Shown: positions 45,098 through 53,743, counted from the stretch's first letter. The stretch: DNA of 64,000 nt from Oceanobacillus halophilus (GCF_003628505.1 NZ_RBZP01000003.1:177420-241419); one strand, 5' to 3'. A program made the numbers and translations. Notes: generated from the sequence alone by a model not told the origin.

Positions 45098-45226
45098 TTA
45101 TTTAATAGTTAACATTCCTCTATTTTTCATTTCTAATTCTAGCAGATTTATAAATTCTTCCTCTAAGTTTAATTCTAATGCCTTTTTAAAACTATCATAT
45201 AGAAGCTCGTCCGATAAGGAATACAT
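45098..45226 (-). CDS. sda: Sda, checkpoint inhibitor of sporulation kinases
   Basis: 42 residues. The sequence LSDELLYDSFKKALELNL followed by EEEFINLLELEMKNR aligns residue for residue with B. subtilis Sda (SDELL..S..KA.E.NL...FI.L.E.E...R), a helical hairpin that blocks histidine kinase KinA when replication is perturbed. GGAGG seven bases from ATG. The DnaA boxes that drive sda in B. subtilis are not evident upstream. Confidence 0.85.
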   Translation of the reverse strand: MYSLSDELLYDSFKKALELNLEEEFINLLELEMKNRGMLTIK

Positions 45227-45400
45227 TATATCCTCCTTTATCTCCTGAAGTTCAATAATTACCTTCATTTTATTAATACCCGAAATAAACGAATGTAAAC
45301 TATTAACCCTATTAGACGTTACTAGCCTGAAATAGAAAAGGAAATTAGAAAAATCGCAGGATGTTTAGGAAAGACTGTAAACAAAATGTACCCAATATTA

Positions 45401-45425
45401 GAGACTGCCAAAAATTGGCAATCTC
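45401..45425. terminator. Hairpin after a small membrane gene
   Basis: GAGA-TGCCAA/TTGGCA-TCTC with little T-richness on either side; could end the minus-strand gene at 45453. Confidence 0.4.
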
Positions 45426-45452
45426 TTCATTCCAAAAGTGGCATAATAAACT

Positions 45453-45644
45453 CTATTCTTGTTGCTCCCTCTTGTAATTGAAAGCTTCACTCATTTTGCG
45501 CTGGAGTAAATGAATTTTATCATTTAAAAAGATATACAGATATCGTTTAATGTAATACGTCCAATATGAAAACCTGGAAAATTTGCTTTCAAACAGGAGA
45601 AAAAGAAAAGCAATGACTATGATACCAATGATGTATTTGCGCAT
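45453..45644 (-). CDS. Small membrane protein, 63 residues
   Basis: One N-terminal helix (IIGIIVIAFLFLLF) and a basic tail. AGGATG before ATG is a modest ribosome site. Unrecognised. Confidence 0.4.
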   Translation of the reverse strand: MRKYIIGIIVIAFLFLLFESKFSRFSYWTYYIKRYLYIFLNDKIHLLQRKMSEAFNYKREQQE

Positions 45645-45833
45645 ACATTATCATCCTAACTAATTTATATCATTACACTATTATTATTTTCCAAATGAAT
45701 CGTATTATGTAAAAGTTTTTTCGAAGGGCCTTATCTTTTTTTGTATGATACAAGCAAAATTATTCGTGTTTTGTTATGATTTGAAATAACCTGAAATTTC
45801 AGGGAGAATATGAGGCAAAAGGAGTCTTACGCA

Positions 45834-46580
45834 ATGAAACATATCTATGCATTTGAAAAGAAAGAAGACTTTGAAACATATCAGAAGCGAATCGACCAAT
45901 TTAAGAAAGGATTAAACGATTACCAGGAAATATTAAAAGAAAAGTATGGGCTAAAAACAGGTCCTAGGGCGGTTGTTTGGACTTCAGAAAAGTTAGCTAC
46001 TGAGGTTTTTTCTGATGTTCCCATACCGGCATATACGAATAAAGACATTATTTATATGTCGCCAGATTTATCAGAATGGAGAACACTATTCTTAAAACAA
46101 TTAGATGGGATAAAGATTCCTTATATTGAACACTTTTACAAAAATTATTCAGAGAATCAATTGTTTACCATTTTAGGTCATGAGTTAACTCATCACTCCG
46201 ATTGGTTTTTGGATGAATTTGATGATGACAGAGATAATGGGATATGGTTTGAAGAAGGAATGTGTGAATATTTACCAAGAAAGCATTGCTTAAATGAAAC
46301 GGAATTTAAAGAAATTGTAAAGGTGGAGTCAGAACTCGTAGACATATTTAAAGGGAAATATGGAATAAACTCCATTGAGGAATTTGGCAGTACAACTTAT
46401 AAAGGCAGTTTGTCCAGTATTATGTTTGATTACTGGCGAAGCTTTTTGCTTGTGAAAGAGTTAGTTGAGGAGCGGGCTAATGGGAATGTAGAGTTAATTT
46501 TCAAGATATACCATGAGTGGGATGAAAAAGGGAGAAAAGTGCCATTGACAGAGTATTTTGAAGCAGAATTTACAAAATGA
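45834..46580 (+). CDS. Putative gluzincin-type metalloprotein
   Basis: 248 residues, no signal peptide. HELTHHSDWF (about 116-125) is a HExxH metal motif, followed 30 residues later by a possible third ligand in EEGMCEYL, the gluzincin layout. ATG 45834 lies nine bases from AAAGGAG; the upstream ATG 45810 precedes it. Overlap with the next open frame suggests an operon with the acetyltransferase gene. Peptidase function is inferred. Confidence 0.6.
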   Translation: MKHIYAFEKKEDFETYQKRIDQFKKGLNDYQEILKEKYGLKTGPRAVVWTSEKLATEVFSDVPIPAYTNKDIIYMSPDLSEWRTLFLKQLDGIKIPYIEHFYKNYSENQLFTILGHELTHHSDWFLDEFDDDRDNGIWFEEGMCEYLPRKHCLNETEFKEIVKVESELVDIFKGKYGINSIEEFGSTTYKGSLSSIMFDYWRSFLLVKELVEERANGNVELIFKIYHEWDEKGRKVPLTEYFEAEFTK

Positions 46581-46611
46581 TGAAATGATAAACGACAGGA
46601 GTGGGGACGTT

Positions 46612-47133
46612 TTGAGCCAAAAACTATATCTAGTAAAACCAGCAAGAGAATTTAAAGACGAGTACCTTTCTTTTTACCAAGAATGGGTTGAAAGTGGAGA
46701 GGATATGATTCCATGGGTCATTGAAAAAGATCCGACTGACTTTGAAAAGATGCTGCAATTTTTGGATGACAATGAAAAGGGGCTTAACCAACCAGAAGGC
46801 TGGGTGCCAGATTCTACTCGCTGGTTAGTAAATGAAGAGAAAAGAATACTTGGGGTTGTAAATATACGACATGACTTGACAGAGTTTCTGTTGAATGGTG
46901 GAGGACATATCGGTTACGGAATTCGCCCATCGGAAAGAAAAAAGGGTTATGCAACGAAGTTATTGAAACTGTCGCTTGAATTAACGAAAGATCTTGGAAT
47001 AGATAGGGTCCTAGTCGTTTGTGATAAAGATAATATCGGATCCATGAAAGTGATTGTTAAAAATGGGGGAATAGAAGACAAAGATTTCATAGAAGAAAAT
47101 GGTAATATTGTGAAAAGGTATTGGATGGAATAA
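46612..47133 (+). CDS. GNAT acetyltransferase
   Basis: 173 residues. Acetyl-CoA binding signature IGYGIRPSERKKGYATKLLK (about 103-122), then VLVVCDKDNIGSMKVIVKNGG. TTG 46612 follows GGAG/GGGG; earlier frame lies in the previous gene. Family members of this length acetylate small molecules or peptides. Confidence 0.8.
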   Translation: MSQKLYLVKPAREFKDEYLSFYQEWVESGEDMIPWVIEKDPTDFEKMLQFLDDNEKGLNQPEGWVPDSTRWLVNEEKRILGVVNIRHDLTEFLLNGGGHIGYGIRPSERKKGYATKLLKLSLELTKDLGIDRVLVVCDKDNIGSMKVIVKNGGIEDKDFIEENGNIVKRYWME

Positions 47134-47280
47134 ATAAATTTTTAGGACCATCGTATTATTCGATAGCAAAAATTCTCCATAAAATTTCCCGGGAAATGTA
47201 GTATTTTGTCGTCAATAATTTTTTTAAGTGATTATCCATACTGAATCTGGCATGAAAACTAAATTCTAGACAAAAAGACA

Positions 47281-47310
47281 TTCGACAAAATCCGGGAAGT
47301 GCCAGGCACC
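47281..47310 (+). repeat. REP-like repeat copy 13
   Basis: TTCGACAAAATC then CGGGAAGTGCCAGGCACC, then AATAAGGCACC, a partial direct duplicate. A decayed inverted copy with TATTTTGTCG lies near 47187-47211. Confidence 0.92.
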
Positions 47311-47382
47311 AATAAGGCACCAATAAAGCTATCCGAACATATTGTGTTACAGGGATTAGTATAGTATGGGAGATGATAACAA

Positions 47383-48438
47383 ATGGTTTTTAGAGTAGCA
47401 GTTGGTGCTGGCCATGGTGGTAGGGGTTCTACACCAGGCAAGCGTACTCCTGATGGTGAATATGAATGGAACTTTAATGATAAGGTAGCGGATGCTTTTA
47501 TCGCTGAATTGAATAAATATGAAAATGTAAATATATTGCGTTTAGATGATGACGACGCTTCTGATGGATTAGTGGATGTGTCGCTTCGAGATAGGATTTA
47601 TAAAGCCAATCGATGGGGTGCAGACATTTATGTATCATTCCATCATAATGCTTTGGCCGGAAGATGGGGGACACATGGAGGAACTGAAACGTATTATTAT
47701 GTTGGTTCACGAGAAGGAATGGAACTGGCTATGGTGATCCATGATGCCGTAGTGAGAGCTTATGGTTTACGCAACAGAGGCATTAAGAGAGGGAATCATT
47801 TATATGTAATTCGAAATTCCCAGATGCCAGCTGTCCTTGTGGAAGGCGGTTTTATGGATTCCGTCACAGACATCAAAAAACTAAGAGATGATCAGGTGCT
47901 GGCAAGAGCAGGGAGATATGCAGCAGAAGCGGTAGCCGAATATGCGGGATTAACGGATAGAGGAAGGAAAACTCCATCAGAAAATGAAACCTCAACCCCT
48001 AAAACGGAATCGTCGCCTAACGAGCAAGTGAAATCCGAACAGATAAGAGGAGACATTGCAGAAATTCAAGATACATTAAATAAACGTTATAACCAGAAAC
48101 TTACGGTAGATAATTTGTATGGACCTAATACGCATAAAGCCCTTGTGAGAGCCTATCAAACAGAATTAAATAAACAATTTAATGCGAGACTGAACGTTGA
48201 TGGTATCTTTGGCCCAAGAACTAAAAGAGCAACGGTTGCAGTAATGGAAGGTGCGAGAGGAAATTTGACATGGGTCATACAGGCAATGTTAGCAGTGAAA
48301 GGTTACGACACAAATGGAGTAGATGGAATCTATGGAAATGGCACAGAAAACGCCATAAAACAATTCCAGCGTGATTCTCGTATTGCGGTTGATGGTATTT
48401 TTGGTCCGAATACAGCTGAAGCATTGTTTGATGTGTAA
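47383..48438 (+). CDS. N-acetylmuramoyl-L-alanine amidase with two peptidoglycan-binding domains
   Basis: 351 residues. N-terminal Amidase_3 zinc domain (VAVGAGHGGRGSTPGKRTP, about 5-23; SFHHNALAG; VEGGFMDS) and two C-terminal PG_binding_1 repeats (about 220-290, 290-351; VDGIFGPRTKRA, VDGIFGPNTAEA). No signal peptide, as in CwlC-type mother-cell lysis enzymes of sporulation and in phage endolysins; no holin or phage gene is near, so CwlC-like is more likely. Confidence 0.85.
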   Translation: MVFRVAVGAGHGGRGSTPGKRTPDGEYEWNFNDKVADAFIAELNKYENVNILRLDDDDASDGLVDVSLRDRIYKANRWGADIYVSFHHNALAGRWGTHGGTETYYYVGSREGMELAMVIHDAVVRAYGLRNRGIKRGNHLYVIRNSQMPAVLVEGGFMDSVTDIKKLRDDQVLARAGRYAAEAVAEYAGLTDRGRKTPSENETSTPKTESSPNEQVKSEQIRGDIAEIQDTLNKRYNQKLTVDNLYGPNTHKALVRAYQTELNKQFNARLNVDGIFGPRTKRATVAVMEGARGNLTWVIQAMLAVKGYDTNGVDGIYGNGTENAIKQFQRDSRIAVDGIFGPNTAEALFDV

Positions 48439-48455
48439 GCAATAAAGTTCTTCAT

Positions 48456-48689
48456 AGAGGCTGGGACAAAAGTCTTTTCTCAAAGGAAAGAACGAACATG
48501 ATTGGTGCAAAAATACGCTACGGATATATACTTCACTTTCCGTGGGCCTAGAAGAGTCAGCCTCCGTGCTGACGCACTACGGTGTCTCATCTAGGTCTTC
48601 TTTTTCAAAGAGTCTCTGTATATTTTCGCCCGCTAAGTAGCACATTGTTCGTTTCATGAGTTAAACACTTTAGTTATGTCCCAGCCTCT
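48456..48689. repeat. Long palindromic intergenic element (234 bp)
   Basis: Perfect 13-bp ends AGAGGCTGGGACA / TGTCCCAGCCTCT enclose nested arms: AACGAACA/TGTTCGTT, ATATAC/GTATAT, and a central GTCAGC-ctccgt-GCTGAC hairpin near 48556-48574. Almost the whole element can fold on itself. Relatives with GAGGCTGGGAC ends occur between genes in other Firmicutes. Confidence 0.8.
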
Positions 48690-48714
48690 TATTGTCATGT
48701 AGCTGCGCTTGTGT

Positions 48715-48754
48715 TTCGACAATGTTTGACAAAATCCGAGGGGTGCCAGGCACC
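48715..48754 (+). repeat. REP-like repeat copy 14
   Basis: TTCGACAATG, duplicated inner TTGACAAAAT, then CCGAGGGGTGCCAGGCACC (40-bp form, decayed). Confidence 0.85.
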
Positions 48755-48926
48755 AAGAGAGGGTCGGTGCCGGGACACTGTCAAATGTGTGTTAATATAG
48801 TATGTATAATGTACTTATGGGGAGTGTCACTGGCTCTAGATTTACATCCATAGTGGAGTTGTATTCCACTTTCCTCTTACTCAGTACATATCATGATTAT
48901 GTTCCATCTGGGTCACTTACCGTCCT

Positions 48927-49028
48927 TTAATTCGTATTATTTCGTTTTTCTTTATATGCCCTTGAATTTAATCGATCCACAAGTTTCTTATTGACTAATA
49001 CTCTGGCTAATAAATTTTTAAACCTCAA
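48927..49028 (-). CDS. Possible 33-residue basic protein
   Basis: TTG start seven bases after GGAG; product is Lys/Arg-rich (LRFKNLLARVLVNKKLVDRL...). No homologue recognised. Weak support from length. Confidence 0.25.
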   Translation of the reverse strand: MRFKNLLARVLVNKKLVDRLNSRAYKEKRNNTN

Positions 49029-49256
49029 AGCTATCACTCCAAAAATATGGTTTACATACTATTTACCATTTTTTTATACGTATTTCATTATTAATTAGAG
49101 AAGAACTTTTCTTAAGAGGATTTCCTTCAAATGATACAGAGCATAAAGAACGTCCAGTGCTTTATCGATCTTGGAGGAAATAGCAGAAGAAAAGTGGAAA
49201 GAGGTAGATAGTTACTATTGGGGCCATTTTCTCTAGAAGAGAAGTGCACCTATTTA
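49029..49256. other. Gene-free AT-rich region
   Basis: No supported coding frame, RNA or repeat up to REP copy 15; scattered stops in all frames. Confidence 0.4.
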
Positions 49257-49286
49257 TTCGACAAAATCCGGGAAGTGCCAGGCACC
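49257..49286 (+). repeat. REP-like repeat copy 15
   Basis: TTCGACAAAATC then CGGGAAGTGCCAGGCACC, 46 bases before the DinB-like gene. Confidence 0.92.
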
Positions 49287-49332
49287 AAAGATTTTGAATG
49301 ATTTATAGAGCAAAAAACAGGAGATGTATATT

Positions 49333-49887
49333 ATGAAGAGTAATGAAATGGAAACCCATTTTCAAATGCTAATTTTGCAGCGTCAGGCATTTTATCAGGA
49401 CAAGGATTTGGACTTTGAACAGGCATGGGTCAGGCCTTTGCCTGAAAAGTGGTCGATTGGCGAAACGCTGTATCACCTATTTTTAATGGTGAGATTATTT
49501 AGGAGATTTTCAAATATATATATTCCGACGATGCTTCCGCTTGCATATGCACGGCGACGAAAGCCTTATCAAACAGAAACACACAATATATATGAGGAAT
49601 ACAATCAGAAAAAGAAGAAACCGATGAATGCACCATCACTAATCGTACCTCCGTCCGAATTAGAGAAGAAATGGAATATCACTGAGATACAGTGGCTACT
49701 GGAGTATGAGACGGAAAAAATTAAGACGTTCATCAAATGTATCGGTTCAGATGTGGCAGGACATATCTATTATCCAGATCCTGTAGCATATTATCCTAAT
49801 TTGGTTCAATGTATTCATCTTCTGGCAATACATGAGCAGCACCATTTTGACTTAACTAAGAAGTATTATTCACAAATGGACAGATGA
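49333..49887 (+). CDS. DinB-family protein
   Basis: 184 residues of the DinB/YfiT metal-binding four-helix type (KWSIGETLYHLFLMVRL near 40; late HEQHHFDLTKKYY). Such proteins are thiol-transferase-like or metal-binding enzymes of mostly unknown role. ATG 49333 is preferred over 49324, which abuts AGGAG. Its stop overlaps the start of an ABC-F remnant. Confidence 0.75.
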   Translation: MKSNEMETHFQMLILQRQAFYQDKDLDFEQAWVRPLPEKWSIGETLYHLFLMVRLFRRFSNIYIPTMLPLAYARRRKPYQTETHNIYEEYNQKKKKPMNAPSLIVPPSELEKKWNITEIQWLLEYETEKIKTFIKCIGSDVAGHIYYPDPVAYYPNLVQCIHLLAIHEQHHFDLTKKYYSQMDR

Positions 49888-50087
49888 ATGAAAATGGTTT
49901 GCCATCGAAACATCTAACTTTTGAGCTAGGAAAGACAATTGCGATGACAGGAAAGAATGGTTCAGGAAAATCAATGCTTCTTCATCATATCTTAAATCAC
50001 GGAGAAGGAATTACTCTTTCTCCAAAGGTAGTCTTCGGTGTTTATGAACAGTTCTATGTAATAGAAAATCAGCAGTTAAAATCGTAG
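49884..50087 (+). pseudogene. Truncated ABC-F ATPase fragment
   Basis: 67 codons encoding only the start of an ABC nucleotide-binding domain: LTFELGKTIAMTGKNGSGKSMLLHHIL with an intact Walker A, then GVYEQ, where the frame soon stops. The Q-loop onward and a whole second domain are missing. Looks like the second ATPase domain of an ABC-F ribosome-protection or Uup-type gene cut at both ends. Overlaps the DinB stop by ATGA. Confidence 0.65.
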
Positions 50088-50103
50088 TCAAATTTTACTC
50101 CAG

Positions 50104-50140
50104 GGTGCAGTTTCTAATAAACGGGAACGGCACCTTTTTT
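50104..50140 (+). terminator. Intrinsic terminator
   Basis: GGTGC-A-GTTTC / GGGAAC-G-GCACC stem with six T, after the ABC-F remnant. Confidence 0.75.
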
Positions 50141-50142
50141 CG

Positions 50143-50172
50143 TTCGACAAAATCCGGGAAGTGACAGGCACC
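50143..50172 (+). repeat. REP-like repeat copy 16
   Basis: TTCGACAAAATC then CGGGAAGTGACAGGCACC, two bases past the terminator T-run. Confidence 0.92.
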
Positions 50173-50219
50173 ATAAAAGACAAAAACACCTATTGCCAAT
50201 GGATAGATATTTTGTTATT

Positions 50220-50251
50220 ATATCGGTATACGATATATCGACATGCGATAT
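50220..50251. promoter_or_regulatory. Two abutting perfect palindromes, candidate PadR operator
   Basis: ATATCG-GTATA-CGATAT (50220-50236) and ATATCG-ACATG-CGATAT (50235-50251), sharing two bases, 16 bases before padR. Spacing of 15 between dyad centres suggests cooperative dimers. Confidence 0.75.
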
Positions 50252-50267
50252 CTAGGGTGGTGAGAAT

Positions 50268-50615
50268 ATGGCTAAGGCTCCAGAAGAATTCATACCATTA
50301 TCTCAGGCAACATATTATATTTTACTATCACTGAGAGAAGTAAGGCATGGGTATGGGATTATGCAAGATGTCAGTGAAATAAGCCAGGAAGAAGTGAAGA
50401 TGGGGCCAGGTACCTTGTATGGTGCATTGGGCAAACTGGAGAAGCAAGAAGTGATTATAAAAGCAGAAGTCAACGATGGAGAAAGAAGAAAGTATTACAA
50501 GCTTACAGAGTTGGGAAAACAAGTGGTACAACTGGAATACAATCGGTTAACTTCCCTTGTAGAAAATGCCAAGGAGATTATCAAGGAATTGGGAGGAGAA
50601 AAAGATGGGGATTAA
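50268..50615 (+). CDS. PadR-family repressor
   Basis: 115 residues, winged helix (YYILLSLREVRHGYGIMQDV; MGPGTLYGALGKLEKQEVI). The short C-terminal helix fits PadR subfamily 2. GGGTGGTGAG before ATG. Overlaps the DUF2812 gene by 11 bases; PadR-DUF2812 operons recur in Bacillaceae. Probably autoregulated through the double palindrome. Confidence 0.88.
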   Translation: MAKAPEEFIPLSQATYYILLSLREVRHGYGIMQDVSEISQEEVKMGPGTLYGALGKLEKQEVIIKAEVNDGERRKYYKLTELGKQVVQLEYNRLTSLVENAKEIIKELGGEKDGD

Positions 50616-51114
50616 GAAGTTTAGATTTTTTCTTGCTTCAGATATTGAAAAAGAGGAAGCATGGTTAACGGAGATGTCACGTCAAGGACTTCACTTTTAC
50701 AAATATAAATTCGGTATGTATTATTTTGAGGAAGATCCGAACGTATCCTATGTCTATCAAACTGATTTTCATCAACAAGTAGATGATGCCTATTTTCAAC
50801 TCTACAAAGACGCGAGTTGGGAACATGTTACAAGTTATATAGACTCCTTTCATTATTTTCGTACTAAAACAGATAATCCAGGGATAAAGAAGATTTATTC
50901 TGATGCGGAATCGGCCGTAGAGTCATTGAAACGTATGATGAAAATGTATATGGCTATCTTTCTATCTCTCATTGTGATTCAAATAGCTTTACTGCTAATG
51001 TGGAGAGGAAGTATCATTGACTATTTTTCTAACGGAATTGTCTTTTCGGTGATTCTTTTATATGTTTATCTGCTCAGTACGCTGCGGAAACGAATTAAAT
51101 ATTATTTGAGGTGA
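50605..51114 (+). CDS. DUF2812 membrane protein
   Basis: 169 residues. Cytosolic domain with FRFFLASDIEKEEAWLTEMS and YQTDF, the DUF2812 marks, then two membrane helices (about 118-135 and 140-158). ATG 50605 is nine bases after GGGAGG. Partner of PadR; function unknown. Confidence 0.85.
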   Translation: MGIKKFRFFLASDIEKEEAWLTEMSRQGLHFYKYKFGMYYFEEDPNVSYVYQTDFHQQVDDAYFQLYKDASWEHVTSYIDSFHYFRTKTDNPGIKKIYSDAESAVESLKRMMKMYMAIFLSLIVIQIALLLMWRGSIIDYFSNGIVFSVILLYVYLLSTLRKRIKYYLR

Positions 51115-51236
51115 AGTAGGTATGGCACTTGTTACAGGGCCATATCCTTTTTTTTGTAAACAACGAACGTCCAATAGCAGGAAACAAATGCACGAAAGAC
51201 GAAATAATTATGTAACTGAAAAAGAGAGGAGTGGCC

Positions 51237-52025
51237 ATGATGGATACAATAAAACACAATCAAGATGCTTGGGATAAAAAGGTGGAAGCGGGCGCTCGGT
51301 ATACAAAACCGGTTAGTACAGAAATAATTGAAAAAGGCAGACAAGGAGATTGGGGGATATCGGTTACGACAGAAAAGGCTGTTCCAAGAGATTGGTTTCC
51401 AAAGGATATGAATGGTCTAAGAATCCTTTGCTTAGCTTCTGGTGGAGGACAACAAGGACCGATTCTTGCTGCAACTGGTGCGGATGTAACGGTAATGGAT
51501 ATCTCCGAAAAGCAGTTGGAACAAGATCTATTTGTGGCCAAAAGGGACGGACTGAATCTTAAGACGATAAAAGGAGAAATGTCAGATCTTAGCTATTTTG
51601 CTGACAATTATTTTGATTTAATTGTTCATCCGGTTTCCAATGTTTTTGTAAAAGATGTGCACCCTGTATGGAAAGAAGCTGCAAGAGTACTAAAAAGTCG
51701 AGGTGTGTTAATTTCCGGCTTCACCAATCCGCTTCTTTATATTTTTGATGATTATCAGGAAAGACAGGGAATTTTAAAAGTAACCAATTCTATTCCTACC
51801 TCCACGAAGGAATATTTAACAGAAAAAGAGTGGAAGGAGCATGTTTTATCAGGTGAAGCCATAGAGTATGGCCATTCGTTGGAAGACCAAATACAAGGAC
51901 AAATAGATGCTGGCTTCGTCATAGCTGGGTTTTATGAGGACGATTTTGGTGGGAACAGGATACTTGATCAATATATCAAAACCTTTATTGCAACGAAAGC
52001 TGTAAAGATAGGAAATGACATCTAA
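51237..52025 (+). CDS. Class I SAM-dependent methyltransferase
   Basis: 262 residues. SAM motif I is ILCLASGGGQQGPILAATGA (about 64-83) and acidic motif II VTVMDISEKQLEQD; post-motif VLKSRGVLISGF. The Gly-rich ASGGGQQG loop marks a common small-molecule methyltransferase type in Bacillus. GAGAGGAG is six bases from ATG 51237. Substrate unknown. Confidence 0.82.
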   Translation: MMDTIKHNQDAWDKKVEAGARYTKPVSTEIIEKGRQGDWGISVTTEKAVPRDWFPKDMNGLRILCLASGGGQQGPILAATGADVTVMDISEKQLEQDLFVAKRDGLNLKTIKGEMSDLSYFADNYFDLIVHPVSNVFVKDVHPVWKEAARVLKSRGVLISGFTNPLLYIFDDYQERQGILKVTNSIPTSTKEYLTEKEWKEHVLSGEAIEYGHSLEDQIQGQIDAGFVIAGFYEDDFGGNRILDQYIKTFIATKAVKIGNDI

Positions 52026-52080
52026 CTGATTGACAAAGTTTTGGAATGGCTGTGATACAAATTATAAAGGTGGAATACGG

Positions 52081-52614
52081 ATGAAAATTGGCAAGGAATA
52101 CTTAAGAGTCGTGCAAGAACGGTTTATGAGTGTAAAAAGCTTAGGGGACAAAACAATTAATCAACTTTCAGAGGAGGAAATTCATTGGGAATATAATGAG
52201 GCGTCTAATTGTGTTGCAGTAATCGTGAAACATCTTAATGGTAATATGCAATCTCGATGGACAGATTTTCTATCCACAGATGGTGAAAAAACTAACAGGG
52301 ACAGAGACAGTGAGTTTGAAAATACGATTTCTTCTAAGCAAGAATTAATGGCCATTTGGGAAAATGGATGGAATGTTCTTTTTCAGACATTAGAAGATTT
52401 AAAAGAAGAAGATTTATTAAAAGAAATCTATATTCGCGGCGAAAGACACAGTGTTATGGATGCCATTGAAAGACAAATGGTTCACTATGCTTCCCATATT
52501 GGGCAGATTGTTTACATCGGAAAACAAGTAAAGGGAAATTACTGGAAAAGTTTAAGCATACCAAAAGGAAAGTCCGCTAGTTACTTAGAGTATATGAAGA
52601 AAAAACAAGAATAA
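52081..52614 (+). CDS. DUF1572/DinB-like protein
   Basis: 177 residues. Helical, with EIHWEYNEASNCVAVIVKHLNGNM and HYASHIGQIVYIGK, typical of the DUF1572 branch of the DinB superfamily; His positions could bind metal. ATG 52081 follows AAAGGTGG. Four bases from the convergent GNAT gene. Confidence 0.82.
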   Translation: MKIGKEYLRVVQERFMSVKSLGDKTINQLSEEEIHWEYNEASNCVAVIVKHLNGNMQSRWTDFLSTDGEKTNRDRDSEFENTISSKQELMAIWENGWNVLFQTLEDLKEEDLLKEIYIRGERHSVMDAIERQMVHYASHIGQIVYIGKQVKGNYWKSLSIPKGKSASYLEYMKKKQE

Positions 52615-52618
52615 AAAA

Positions 52619-53059
52619 CTAGTTTAAATCTCTTTCCATTATGGTTGAAACTTCATGAAAATCTAGTTTCTCATATAGTAACTTCGCCCGATTGCCAGCA
52701 AATACATTTAATTGAACTTTTCGACAGCCTTCTTGTTTTAGTTGGATGATTGCTGCTTCACATAAACTTTTTGCTATTCCTTGTTTTCGAAATGGGGAAA
52801 AAACATATAATTCTGTGAGGAAACCTACCGTTTGATTGGAATAAATATCATAGAAATGACTAATACCTATCCACCCTTGAATTTTTTGATTGTCGGTATG
52901 TATTAGATAGTACCCACCGTTATCCAAGAATGGGGCAAACAGCTGATTTGCTTTCTCCCAATTTGGTTCTACATGTCCTAAAGTAGCTTCTTGCATAACA
53001 TCTAGTGCATAATTTAAAATTTGCTGAGTTTCCTCAGGCGACGCTTTTCGAATGGTCAT
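52619..53059 (-). CDS. GNAT acetyltransferase
   Basis: 146 residues, acetyl-CoA motif VFSPFRKQGIAKSLCEAAI (about 89-107) and typical tail (NRAKLLYEKLDFHEVS). ATG 53059 is supported by AAAGGAG; the frame extends to 53173 without a start signal. Substrate unknown. Confidence 0.82.
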   Translation of the reverse strand: MTIRKASPEETQQILNYALDVMQEATLGHVEPNWEKANQLFAPFLDNGGYYLIHTDNQKIQGWIGISHFYDIYSNQTVGFLTELYVFSPFRKQGIAKSLCEAAIIQLKQEGCRKVQLNVFAGNRAKLLYEKLDFHEVSTIMERDLN

Positions 53060-53279
53060 TATGCTAATCTCCTTTTTTGATTTATTTATGTTCGTATTTC
53101 CATAGCAGTGGATATCGCTTGAAGTATCCACCCTTGAGAGTAAGGAGTTATTTTGCACTTTCCATCTTCTCACTTCTATTAGCCTATGCGGATAATTTCT
53201 AAAAAGAAACTTGTCTCATAGGTAAATGCCTAGATTTCCGATATCTGGGTGTATAACCATGTCAACATGGGACAGTTAA

Positions 53280-53288
53280 CATATAGTA
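53280..53288 (+). promoter_or_regulatory. Candidate late-sporulation -10 box
   Basis: CATATAGTA matches the SigE/SigK -10 pattern CATANNNTA, 32 bases before the first YjcZ gene. No matching -35 is clear. Confidence 0.3.
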
Positions 53289-53320
53289 ATGGTGTAAATG
53301 CTTAAGGAGGTGGAGCAATT

Positions 53321-53425
53321 ATGAGTAAACCTGTTTCTGGATTCAGTGAAGGTTTTGCCTTAATTGTCGTATTGTTTATTCTATTAATTATCATTGGAAC
53401 TTCTTACGTGGGATACGGTTACTAA
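53321..53425 (+). CDS. YjcZ-family sporulation protein, 34 residues
   Basis: [19 protein letters not shown] then ILLIIIG and a Gly/Tyr end. The [15 protein letters not shown] helix is the YjcZ family hallmark; these tiny hydrophobic peptides are made late in sporulation. AAGGAGGTG precedes ATG. Confidence 0.82.
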   Translation: MSKPVSGFSEGFALIVVLFILLIIIGTSYVGYGY

Positions 53426-53479
53426 GAGGTTTGTTCAAAAGGCACAGAATATAAATAATCTGTAAAGGAGTGCTTTATA

Positions 53480-53635
53480 ATGGGTTTCGGTTATGAACCA
53501 TATGGAGGTTGCGGCTGTGGAAGTTACGGTTATGGTGCAGGAGGATACGGCGCTGGTGGTTATGGTGTTAACAGCTTTGCGCTAATCGTAGTTCTGTTTA
53601 TCCTTCTAATCATCGTTGGGGCAGCTTGGTTATAA
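53480..53635 (+). CDS. YjcZ-family sporulation protein, 51 residues
   Basis: Gly/Tyr-rich N-terminus ([21 protein letters not shown]) with a Cys pair, then [21 protein letters not shown]. Fifty-four bases after the first YjcZ gene, so paralogues in tandem. AAAGGAG ribosome site. Confidence 0.85.
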   Translation: MGFGYEPYGGCGCGSYGYGAGGYGAGGYGVNSFALIVVLFILLIIVGAAWL

Positions 53636-53650
53636 AATAAAATATTTTAG

Positions 53651-53680
53651 TAGGGCAGCCACGATAAGGTTGCCCTATTT
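53651..53680 (+). terminator. YjcZ pair terminator
   Basis: TAGGGCA/TGCCCTA stem with inner CC/GG, then TTTTA. Confidence 0.75.
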
Positions 53681-53743
53681 TAATGGAAGTTACTTTTTCA
53701 ACAAAATTGAATAGTATGCCTAGCTCACAATTAGGTGAATTCC

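Noticed and set aside
47184..47197. Perfect 14-bp palindrome ATTTCCCGGGAAAT as an operator
   Set aside because: It lies in a decayed REP-like copy (followed by TATTTTGTCG) and far from a promoter.
47383..48438. Amidase as part of a prophage
   Set aside because: No holin, portal, capsid or integrase genes nearby; lack of signal peptide also fits sporulation amidases.
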